Assembly: GCF_018991925.1 (NCBI RefSeq)
Contig: NW_024737068.1
Location: 1,747,017 to 1,811,016, forward strand
Direction: 5' to 3'
Length of the DNA: 64,000 nucleotides
DNA from: Homarus americanus
Lineage: Eukaryota; Arthropoda; Malacostraca; Decapoda; Nephropidae
In this document: piece by piece, positions 23,101-35,100 of the stretch
How the letters are laid out: each line of letters starts with the position of its first letter
Position numbering within the stretch: the first letter of the stretch is position 1
Position numbers and translations under genes: made by a program
Notes under the pieces: model-generated
Databases searched by the model: none
What the model saw: the letters and a program-made list of their open reading frames with translations, nothing else
What the model was told of the DNA's origin: nothing

Positions 23101-26100
23101 TAAAAGCTGCTTAAGAAGGGCCGAAGCAAACACAAAGCCTCCGCGACCAGGGCTCTGCCGTATCAGCTAGACGGTACACGTGTTTTTCGAATCGTTTTCA
23201 GTTAAAAAACTGTTACATCACAAGTGAATTAGGATAGAATATTATTGTAATACAACAGTTTTTAACTGAAAACCATTCGAAAGGCGATTGCGGTAACATC
23301 TTTTCAACGAAAGAAAGCGAAAGTCATTGTTTTTTTCACGATTTTATCCCACTTTCCACTATAATACGTACGTCATTTCAGCAAAAATATTACATTTCCT
23401 TATTCTCAGAAATAAATAGTAGTTTTGCTGAAACGTGATGTATTTCAATGTAAATTAGGATAAACTACATGAAAACAAAAGACTTTACCAAACCTTCCGA
23501 TGTTCAAGATTTGTTACTCGTTTTTTTATTAGTTTTCGGTTAAAATACTGTTATATTAGTGATATTCTATTCATACTGTGCTTGATATAATACATTCACG
23601 GAAATGTAATATTTTTTGCTGAAATGACGTACGTATTATAGTGGAAAGTGGGATAAAATTGTGACGAAAACATTGACTTTCGCTTTCTTTCGTTGAAAAG
23701 ATGTTACTGCAATCGCCTTTCGAATGGTTTTCAGTTAAAAAACTATTTTATTACAATAATATTCCCTCCTAATTGACTTGAATAAATACTTGAATGGAAA
23801 TATACAATATTTTTGTTGAAACTACCCGCGTTTCAGTGTAAAGTGTCGTAATAATAAATGGTAAACAAGTTTATAGGACGTAGTGTTTCTCTGAAGGTTT
23901 TGTTGTTCCTTTACCCTCAAAAACTTGGGTCGACCTATAAACGAGGAATATCATAAATTAACAATTTCTTGGTCAAAAAATCGGGGTCGACCTATATACG
24001 AAGGGGGGTTATAAACGAGTATATACGGTATATTAGTTAATTTTTGAGTTTCTACAATTGATGCAGAGGCCATTTGTGGCTTGTAGACATATGAATAGGA
24101 GATTCCATCTGTTATGTTCTGACCTTTAAGAGATGACTGGACCAGCATTTGTCAGAACAAGGTACTATGCGCATTACCAGCCTTCAGTATACTGTATGTA
24201 GTAGCATCACTAACCTTCCTGATCCAATACTGTTCATTATCCCACAAGTGGATGAAGAACCTATACACAGATTTGAAGAATTTGTACAGATAAACATAAA
24301 TAACATGAGTAAGAGTATCTTTTTCTTTTCTTGTGTCATGAGTAAATATTTGGTATTCACTTGGTACAGTACAATACTGTGCAGTATATGATTGATATAA
24401 AGGCAATGACTCGCCTACAGTAACATATGTATAATATTTTAGTAGTTTATACATTGACACTGACATTATGGGCAAGGAGTATGGAGGGGCAGAACCAGGA
24501 ATATGAAAGGGGAGGGGGTCCAAATTGTGGGAATTTTTTTTGGAAATCTGACCAATGTCATGGGTATTATGAGGCATTTTGAAGCCATGTGCACTAGATA
24601 TTGTCAATAGTAATTACATTTTACTCCTGAGTACAATACTGCAGTAAGGGAAAAGTATTGAAATTTTCTGATGAAAGGGGGGGAATCTGGACCCCCCCCA
24701 TGATCCACCTCTGTATTGTACATTATTGAGAACAACTTTTGTCAGATGGTGTACTGTATGACAAACCGTTACTCATATTCCCTGCCCTTCATTCTTTTCA
24801 ATTCTGGAGCATTGAAGTGTCTGTGAAAGATGATTAATGTTCATTTTGTTTTGCAGGTTGCCAAGATTGGTGAGAAAAATCCAAAGCTGAAGTATGCTTT
24901 TGCTGGCCGCAGCAAGGATAAGCTGAACAACACTGTGTTGGAAGCTGAAATGCATACAGGACTTGATCTGAAGTCTATTGGGCTGATTGTTGCAGATGTT
25001 AAGGATGAGGAAAGTCTCCTGAATATGGCAAAACAGACCAAAGTTGTCATCAACTGTGTTGGACCAGTACGTAGGAAAGTGTTTCATTGTACAGTAGCCT
25101 TCCTTCATATCCTAGTGAGTGATGCACTGATAACTTCCACTACCTCTTGTGTTCTTCAATACACCTTTTATGTGAGGCAGCATATCTAAGTGATATTCCA
25201 CCTCAATCCACATGTTGTCTGACATATCCCTCGTTACACCGCTGCTGCAGCTGTTTAATTTACTGATGATGTTTCTGCTCAAATCAAAACATTCTCATAA
25301 GTGTGTTCCAACATTAAGTTTCCTTATTATTGTCATATGTTAACCCATTGGGTGTTAATCACGAATATGTCCGTGATAAACAATAGGAGTTGGCTGACGC
25401 CGATCTAGGATATATCTGTGATGAAAGGTTACCAGTAGAGTAAACACTTAAACATCGTGAGGGTTAGGTTAATGAAGACCCCGTCCAGACCCAAAACTGC
25501 CATGTTCACCCAAGGGAAGATAAAATGAGCAAAAACCCACTCCATAACACCTTTACTTCCTAAATATGCTCTTTATTTTTCTTATTTTATTGTTTTATAT
25601 TATATTTTCTTTATATCTAAGGCACTTCATTTATGTAGTCAGCTGTGGCCTGCAAGATGGTAATGCATGTTGCCATTATTACATATAATGAAACTATAAA
25701 AGTTGTGGAAAAATCATTTCATTACTCTAATGTGACTTAGAAATACTGAATGGAAAATATATTATAAACTATAAAGTAAAATATGAAGAGCATGGGTGTG
25801 TATTCTGTCTCCCGCACCACCGTAGAGAACCCTCGCGGCCAGTAGTGGAAGTTGTTAGACGCACGTACACCTGAAGACTGTCCCCCAATGTTCACCTTAA
25901 AACTATCCCCCAATGTTCACCTTAAGACTACAGACTGACCTCACAAATTTGTGCCTCAGAAGTTCTTTTTTTCACAAATCCGAGCATTTTCAGGAGCATT
26001 CGCCAATTACTGTGTTTATCAATTGTCCGTGCCTGTTTAAATTTTTTATTATTATGTATTTTATTTTATATCTTTATTTATCTATTTTTATTTTTGGAAG

Positions 26101-29100
26101 AAAATTACCATATATACTTGAGTAGAGTTGATGCTTAATGCAAGAGGTAGTATGTCAAATTACACACAAGGTACGCATAGTATTTTGGAGTGGTTAAAAT
26201 ATATGCATTTCCACGGATCATTTACAGTGATCAAGAGCTACCCAGCCCGTGCTTATGGTAGGCTAACCTAACCAGTAAGGTTCTTTAACCTGGCCTGTCT
26301 ACTGTACCCTTAGATTCTTTTGTTTTGGTTACTTTAGCCACATCCCCTCACACTCTCCTTACCTGGCTGAACTGTGACCGATGCTATGGTTATTTTCAAC
26401 TCATAATTTTGGGTAGATATGCATATTTTTTTTTTTATTGATTTGTTTATTTTTTATTTTATTTTATTTTTTATTTATTTTTTCTCATTTACATGTGCAC
26501 ACAATCCTACATGCAGGTATAAGGTAAAAACATAGGAAGAATAAGCATTTCTTTGTGTGTGAGAGTTAACAGGCCGAATGGGGGAAGCGGAGTCAGCAGA
26601 GTGTGGGATCTCAGTTGTTCTGATCTGTCTCCTATGTAATGAAACAGTTGACAAATAATTTGTCATCTAACATCCAAATGCCAACACTGTACAGTATTAT
26701 TTATGTACAGTGATCCCTCGGTTAACGAGTTTTCGGCTAACGATTTACCTTCCATAAGATTCTTAACTTCGGTTAATGACCAATCCCTCGTTTAACGAAT
26801 TTCTTACGAGCGCCACTCCACATGTTTTCGCTTGCATTTGGCGGTCCACCAGCTGTAGTATTAGTCCGCCAATACAGTAATCGGTTCTAGGGCTTAAATT
26901 CCTTACTATTTTAGTAAATATCAAGAAGTTTGTACTATTCAATAATTTTAAAAGTTTTATATTAAATTTTTTAGTAATTTTAACAATTATTGAACATAAT
27001 TGAAGAATAGGAAGCTAGTTTTTTGCGTGCCAAACAGCCTGTCAATACACCATACAGGCGTCATCTTTTCAGTGGAGGTAACATCTTGCTTCAGACTCTG
27101 TTCAACATAAGTGCTTTTTTTCTGTGTTTCCAAGCAAATTATTGGTCATTTTGAAATTTATTTTACATATTGACAATATATAATGCAGTGCAGTGTTGAT
27201 TTAAAGAATATAATCTTGAATTACACCAAGTGAACTAAAATTTTATGGGTGAAATGGCGCCATGGGGTGACTTCTCTTCCACCCCAATGCCTTCTCTTCT
27301 CCCATCTCCTCCACCCCCATTCTAATTCCCATCATCATCATTATCATCCAGGAGCCTTCTACATACACACCTCAAAGTAAGTGTACTTTACTACCTTTTT
27401 TGTTGACTTTAGGCAATTTTCGGTGAGCTGGAACCAATTACCGTATTTTTCGGCTTAGAAGACGCTGCATCGTGAAAGATGCACCCTGATTTTGGAAATG
27501 AAATTCTAATTTTTTTTTTCAGGTATTAGCCCACCTGGGCACAGGTCACTGACCCACATTGGGGCCTAGGGGGCGAAAATGTAATAATAATAGTAATAAT
27601 AGTAATAATAATAATAATATTATAATAATAATAAATACAAAAATGAAAAAAAATCAAGAGTGAGAAACAATATATGTATGTTGTGTTGTCAAAGTAAGAG
27701 AAACAATTGAGACCCTGCAATTGTGTGTAAATGTGGCAGAAAGTCAGATCAGCAACCTGGGACTTGGTCACAATTTTCGTGATGCCATATGGCAGCAGGG
27801 TCCACCAATATCTTCCCAGGCAGTAGTACCCGGTACCTCCCTACTACAAACACCAGTGAAACCGTTGCTTGATAATTATACAGCCCTTTTGGCACAAGTA
27901 CACACACCTCTTTGAATATCATCACTTAGAACTGCTTATCAGTCGTCATTTTCATTAATTAAAAAAAAATCTGTATTAGAAGATGAAATCCTTAATACAG
28001 CACTCATTTTATACACCTGGTCACCTCCACATCTTAGGGGCTGTAGTGTTTACATTCTTTCTCTTGTTTTTGTCGGTATGACGACGGGAAATATTTTCCA
28101 ACAGTAGAAGGTAAGCAAATGTAAACATGTATATCAACGTCTATATAAAACAAAAATTCTTAATTTAAAAATAAAGTAAAAGTAAAAAAAAACTCGTTTT
28201 TTGCAAAACCAGTGACTGATTGGTTCTACATAATTATAAAACTGAAGAAAATAAGTCCTCCATTGTAGCTGTATTAAAATTAATGTAGAAAAATTAATAT
28301 GGTTGTTTTAAGTAATGTTATTTAATGTTAATAAATGGAACAATGAAAGCAGCTAACAATTAAGGGTAAAAAAAAGTGAGATCGCATATGTAAGTGAGCA
28401 CATGTGTAAACATATCATCATTACTCTACATAAGAATATGAAAGCAACACTTATTTACTGTTCATATATGTTTTAATTAATGTTTCTGAATTTCTTTTTG
28501 ATTGAATTATTGTTTGTGTGCAAATTGAACAATACAATTCATTAATAATACGAAGAATATTAAAACGCATGAGGAGACAAGACGTCATTGTTTTTGTTGT
28601 TTACAAAACCAGTGACTGATTGGTTCTACATATAAAACTGAAGAAAATACGACCCTGGTTGTAGCTGTAGTAAAATTAATATGTTTGTTTTAAGTAATGT
28701 TTTTTAATGTTAATAAATGGAACAATGGAAGTAGCTAACAATTAAGGGTAAAAAAAAAAGTTAGATCACGTATGTAAGTGAGCACATGTGTAAACATATC
28801 ATCATTACTCTACATAAGAATATGAAAGCAACACTTATTTACTGTTCATATATGTTTTAAATAATGTTTCTGAATTAAAAAAAGTATCTACCCACCAGTG
28901 GTAATAAAGTTGAAAACATAAGGACAGCCAATGTTGTTGTGTGTGTTTTTACTTGGATGACGAAGGTGTATTTAAATTTGGAAGATTTTAATTTTGTGGG
29001 GTTTTTACAGTCTAAATGGGTATCCAAATATGAGAGCCAACTGTAAATAGGTGTCCAAATATGAGAGCCTACATATAAAGAAACAAACATTCCTGCATTT

Positions 29101-32100
29101 GAGACCAGCAGACAACCTTTAGCAATTCCTCAATAGATGGCGCTGCCGCACCACTGCCATTAGTAAACAAACCACACAGCAGCAAGGGTTTATTTTTTTT
29201 TTTTTTGCAATATATCCACAATATTAGTTAAAACAATACTGTAGTTTTATGGTACTGTATAGAGAATACTTGTAATTGTTAAGTACTGTAATGAGGTAAC
29301 AGTCTTTGTAAGGGGCTGATTTCAAAAACCTCTGCTACAACTCATCGACTAGTGTCCTGGAAGACGCATGGTAATTTTCGAGGTATATTTTTGTCATAAA
29401 AAGTGCGTCTTTTAAGCCGAAAAATACGGTACCCAAAAACCCATTGAAACAATGGTTTCGGTTAAAGAATTTTTCGGTTAACGAGCAACCTTCTGGAACG
29501 AATTGTGCTCGTTAACCGAGAGACCACTGTATTGGTATTAACGTTATTTATTCCTCACATTTACTTGTACAACATACATTATTTTATCTTATTCATCACA
29601 GCTAAATATCTTATTCTTAAATAATTTTATAAAATCTGCCAATACGTGAATCGTCACAACACGGGATGTACCGATAATTAAAGTATTTTGATCTTGGTGC
29701 CTTTATTAAAATTCATTTATACAATAATAATATCTTTAGAAATTAACAGCATCCCAGCTGTCTCTGTCTCTTTTAGCAACAGATGCTATGGTGAACTGGT
29801 GGAGTGTGTACTGTACTGTACACTAAACTTGTATCATTTTTTTTTTTATTCTTTCATCACTGCTGTTTATATGTTTTGTTATTGCTGTTTATATGCCTAC
29901 AATTTTCAGTTTTGATGTTACAGTGTACAGTTACGCTAATTTGAGGGGAAAATCCAACAAAATTAACCACTTAAAACCACACAAGCATCTAAACTTCTTT
30001 AGCTGAACAAGGAAACTTATATTATATTGTACTCTACAATTGTATTTAGTCTTGGAGTGTTTCATTAACATATTTTCCTTTGTTGTTAATGCTTATTCCA
30101 TAAATCTGTGCCTTTCGGAAAATTGGCCACGGTGGAAAACCAATCGACACGAATTTGTGAGGCCTATCATTAGCCCCCAAAATACTCTCCTGAAGTTGTC
30201 TCCCAGCTTAACCACCCTGAAGCTATCTGGGGTGGGACGGGGCTAATCTATAAAGGCTAAGATTATAAGAGGTCTCCGTCTTAATTAAATCACCACCACA
30301 TGGTATACATTCATTCAGTGACATACTCTACTGTACTCTAGCTAATGAAGCTTATTTGTTCCCACAGTATCGCTTCTACGGTGAAAAAGTGGTGTCTGCG
30401 TGCATCAGGGCTGGAGCTAACCACGTAGACATCAGCGGGGAGCCTCAGTACCTGGATACAATGCAGTTAAAGTACTTCAAGGAGGCTGAAGATAATGGTG
30501 TCTATGTTGTGGGGTCTTGCGGTTTTGATTCTATACCGGCAGACATGGGCACACTCTTCCTGCAAGATGTCTTTCCCGGTAAGTTTTTCCTTATGGTGGT
30601 AGATTGATTGGATTGCTTGTAGATTAGACACCCCAGTTTCTTTCACCTGAAGAATAAACCATCCTAATGTTACCTGGAGGTTTGGGTTAGGTTAAGGTTG
30701 ATCAGGTTGTGTAGTGCTATGTTAAGTTGGGTTATGTTAATATTGATTAGGTTGTGGTTGGATTAGCATTAGGGTGGTTAATCTTGAGGTGAAATAAGCT
30801 GGGGTTAATCTTTAGATGGTTCTTTTTTGTGCAGTGTTGCCTTCCTCTGTTGTTTCTGCTGTGAGGTCTCTGAGCTAATATACATCTATTGCTTGATTGT
30901 CTGCATGTTTTTACTGTTTCCTGGTTTGCCATCTCCTTTACTTATAATACTATACTGACGTACTGTATTTCCATCTCCTCGGCTGCATCTCTCCATCTTA
31001 TTTACCTCAGTATTATAAGCTCTCTTAATCTTTCACCTCTTCATTCTTTCATTATGGTCAGTTCTCCAAATTTTCTCTCCTTTCCAAATTTCTCTTCTGT
31101 TTTCATTTTTTCTTTGCACCAGAATTCACCCCTACTTAGAAGCATTGCTGTTGTGTTGGTTATTATTGTCACTTCTCATGCTGGTTTCTTCATCTTGCAC
31201 AGAGTCCATATGTTCCCTCAACAGGTCCTCTATATCTACATACCCAATTTTGCTTCCTCTGTCACAGTTCTTTCCATACATTTCTTAATAGCCACTTTTT
31301 TTATTGTCCGCCCCCACTGCAAATTCAGTTCAATATGTCGTCCATTCCATTCTCTGACACATTCACTCCTCTACATGTGAAACGGCTCCTTCTCTTCTGT
31401 CTCCATTCAAGCTCCTGACATGCGCTACAGTCTCCCTATAACTGATGCACACTTGATAACATTCTTCACGCTCCCTATTATAACTGTACAGAATCAACAC
31501 GTTCCCATTGTTACGATCACTTCTCTCTGAAATACGTGAAGGCTTCCAAAACTTTGGAATTCAAGAAAAAACTTATGTTTTTCACCCCCTAAACCTACAG
31601 TAATTGTAGTTCTATTACTGTACTGGGACAGAGACCTAACACACATGCAACAAGTTTCCCCTGAAAACCCTGCATCATATAACTATACTCCTGTAGTTAT
31701 TGGTCACTTAAGGTTATATTAATAGGACAAAGTACTGTATATTAAAAGATGGCCTAGTGATAATAGAAACAAAACTTAAAAAGCAAATATAAACATTGTT
31801 ATTACTTTACTTCCATATTTACATGTCTTCTGTACAAGAAAGAATACAATAGTAAATAAGTCAGGGTAAACAAAAGCACTTCTATCCAAGTACACTTGGG
31901 GCAAATTCCTACATTAACATGTTAAATGCCAGTCTTACCGCACACTGTCCATAGTCATAACCAGAACCTCCGCGTACATAAACATAGGAAACACACACAC
32001 ACACAAGAAAGTATTGGAAGACTTCAGAAGTTAAAGGTAAAAGCAGAAGTGTCTGCATGGTGTGAGGGTAGACAGAGTTCTCCTGGCTGGGTGCTCACCT

Positions 32101-35100
32101 CGACGGTGCAAAAACCAGCCAAAACAAGTGAACTTCACTATGCCAAGTATTCATCATCTGATATAAGAATGCATAGAGCAGAACGGTACATAGAACAAGT
32201 CATGAGACATATACATAGAATAAGTCATGAAATAACATGTAGAAAACAAGTCCTTCAACTTACACTATAGTAATACTGTACTGTACGTGGAACATACCCT
32301 GCTTTAGTATATGATAAAGCAAGACATGGCACCTGTAGCACAGACGTGAAACATTAAAGGTACATTGAATTAATTCCAACCTGCACTACCAAGTAAGGAA
32401 GGTTCCCAACACCTACCCCAAAAAGGTGTAATATCTCCAACATTGTTTTATGTCAATAGTTTTATGCTAAGACTTTTGTTAGATAAACACATGCCATGAA
32501 AAATATTTTTCTCCCAAAACTTAAGTCACTCGCTACTATTCCTAAATACTGCACTGTAGTACAAACTCATTTCCTCTCATAAACCCTCACTGGTTCTCCC
32601 CTAATTTTCAAACTTTACAATATGAATTTTAAAGATTTTTCTCTCCTACCCTTCCTATTATTTGTTATGTTAACCCTTAAATGGCAACCATCATTAGTTG
32701 AAGTTAGCTGTAGGCAGGGTGACCATCATTAGTGGAAGTTAGCTGGAGGGATGGTGGCCATCATCTGTAGAAGTTAGCTGTAGGGATGGTGGCCATCATT
32801 AGTGGAAGTTAGCTGTAGGGATGGTAGCCATCATTAGTGGAAGTTAGCTGTAGGGATGGTGGCCATCATCTGTGGAAGTTAGCTGTAGGGATGGTGGCCA
32901 TCATTAGTGGAAGTTAGCTGTAGGGATGGTTGCCATCATTAGTGGAAGTTAGCTGTAGGGATGGTGGCCATCATTAGTGGAAGTTAGCTGTAGGGACGGT
33001 AACCATCATTAGTTTAAGTTAGTTGTAGGGTTTGGCACCCATCATTAGTGGAAGTTAGCTGTAGGGATGGTGGCCATCATTGTGGAAGTTAGCTGTATGG
33101 TGGCCATCAATCAGTGGAAGTTTGCTGTAGGGAAGGTGGCCATCATCTGTGGAAATGCTGGGGGCAACCATCATTATTGAAGTTAGCTGTAGGGATGGTG
33201 GCCATCATCTGTTAAAGTTAGCTGTAGGGATGGTATCATTAGTGAAGTTAGCTTAGGGATGGCCATTCATCTGTGGAAGTTAGCTGTAGGGATGGTGGCC
33301 ATCATCATGGAGAGATTAGCTGTGGGACAGCAACCATCGTTATTGGAAGTTAGCTATAGGGATGGTGGCCTTCATTAGTGGAGAGTTAGCTGTAGGGATG
33401 GTGGCCATCATCTGTTAAAGTTAGCTGTAGGGATGGTGGCCATCATTAGTGGAGGTTAGCTGGAGGGATGGTGGCCATCATTAGTGGAGTTGCTTTTAGG
33501 GATGGTGGCCATCATCTGTTAAAAGTTAGCTGGAGGATGGTGGCCATCATTAGTGGAGATTAGCTGTAGGGATGGTGGCCATCATCTGTGGGGAAGCTAG
33601 CTGGGATGGTGGGCCATCATCTGTGGAGAGTTAGCTGGAGGATGGTGGCATCATTAGTGAAAGTTAGCTGTATGGACGGCAACCATCATTAGTGGAAATG
33701 GCTGTAGGGATGGCAACCATTATAGTGGAAGTTGGCTGTATGGACGGCAACCATCATTAGTGGAAGTTAACTGTAGGGATGGCAACCATCAGTTGGGAAG
33801 TTAGCTGTAGGGATGGTGGCCATCATTAGTGGAAGTTAGCTGTAGGGATGGTGGCCATCATTAGTGGAAGTTAGCTGGGGATGGTGGCCATCATCTGTGG
33901 AAGTTAGCTGTAGGGATGGTGGCCATCATCTGTGGAATTGGCTGGGGATGGTGGCCATATCATCTGTGGAAGTTAACTGGAGGGATGGTGGCCATCATTA
34001 GTGAAGTCAGCTGTGGTGGCAACCATCATTAGTGGAAGTTAGCTGTAGGGATGGCAACCATTAGTGGAGGTTAGCTGAGGATGGTGACCATCATCTGTGG
34101 AAGTTAGCTGGAGGATGGTGGCCATCATTAGTGGAAGTTAGCTGGAGGATGGTGGCCATCATTGGTGGAAGTTGGCTGTAGGGATGGTGGCCATCATTAG
34201 TGGAAGTTAGCTGTAGGGATGGTGGCCATCATCTGTGGAAGTTAGCTGCAGGGATGGTGGCCATCATTAGTGGAAGTTAGCTGGAGGATGGTGGCCATCA
34301 TTGGTGGAGATTAGCTGTAGGGACAGCACATCATTAGTGGAAGTTAGCTGGAGGGATGGTGGCCATCATCTGTAAAAGTTAGCTGGTAGGGATGGTGGCC
34401 ATCATTAGTGGGAGATTAGCTGTAGGGATGGTGGTCATCTGTGGAAGTTAGCTGGAGGGATGGTGGCTCATCATTAGTAGAAGTTAGCTGTAGGGACGGC
34501 AACCATCATTAGTTGGAAGTTAGCTGTAGGGATGGTGGCCATCATCTGTTAAAGAAGGGATGGTGGCCATTATAGTGGAAGTAGCTGTAGGATGGTGGCC
34601 ACTGAATGTAGTTAGCTGGAGGGATGGTGGCCATCATTAGTGAAGATAGCTGGAGGATGGGGCCATCATTAGTGGAAGGCTGTGGCGGAACCATCATTAG
34701 TGGAAGTTAGCTGTGATGGTGGCCATCATTAGTGAAAAGTTTACAGGGACGGTAACCATCATTAGTGGAAGTTAGCTGTAGGGATGGTGGCCATCATCTG
34801 TGGAATGTAGGATGGTGCGTCATTGGAATAGGGACGCAACCATCACTAGTGGAAGTAGGTGGATGGTGGCCATCTTCTGTGAAAATTAGCTTTAGGGACC
34901 CAGCCATCATTAGTGGAAGCACAGGGATGGTGGCCTCATCTGTGGAAGTTAGCTGGAGGGATGGTGGCCATATCTGTGGAAGTATGAGGGGATGGTGGCC
35001 ATCATAGTGGAAGTTAGCTGCAGGGGTGGAAATACCATCTGTGGAAGTTAACTATAGGATGGCAACCATTATTAGTGGAAGGTAGCTGTAGGGATGGTGG

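Larger units (their letters stand above)
17193..24856 (+). other. SCCPDH intron 1 (7.66 kb)
   Basis: Bounded by GTAAGA and TTGCAG. About 80 percent is mobile DNA: a LINE (17340-17794 and 20625-21270) split by a hAT-like element, and a pogo-like element (21360-24028). 24029-24856 shows nothing recognised beyond AT-rich sequence. Confidence 0.85.
27441..29429. mobile_element. Nested TIR element (1989 bp) inserted in a MITE
   Basis: Terminal repeats CCGTATTTTTCGGCTTAGAA and its right-end complement CCGTATTTTTCGGCTTAAAA, continuing GACGC. The target TA is duplicated (27439-27440 and 29430-29431). The uninterrupted target reads AACCAATTACCCAAAAACCC at 60241-60262, giving an exact empty-site comparison. 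No transposase frame is visible; contents are a SINE-like repeat, a TAA/TAATAA microsatellite (about 27580-27640) and a long direct repeat. Confidence 0.92.
26708..29529. mobile_element. Tigger-derived MITE, split by a nested element
   Basis: Termini CAGTGATCCCTCGGTTAACG and the complement of CAGTGGTCTCTCGGTTAACG, with flanking TA on both sides. Removing the nested insertion leaves about 831 bp, nearly the length of the sister copy at 59508-60349 (842 bp). Internal sequence (for example ATGGCGCCATGGGGTGACTT) matches that sister. The MITE shares its ends and part of its interior with the full element at 6711-9336. Confidence 0.93.
25067..30367 (+). other. SCCPDH intron 2 (5.3 kb)
   Basis: Donor GTACGT, acceptor CCCACAG. 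25190-26700 is AT-rich without recognised genes, containing a small tandem duplication of CCCCCAATGTTCACCTTAA near 25882-25925. 26708-29529 is a nested transposon pair. 29532-30367 shows nothing recognised. Confidence 0.85.

Noticed and set aside
24830..25189. A 119-codon independent gene
   Set aside because: It is SCCPDH exon 2 read through both splice sites into the intron.
30889..31380. A 163-codon frame, possible membrane protein
   Set aside because: It is pyrimidine-rich intron sequence giving Ser/Leu/Phe-rich translation; no family similarity, no start context, and it lies wholly inside intron 3.
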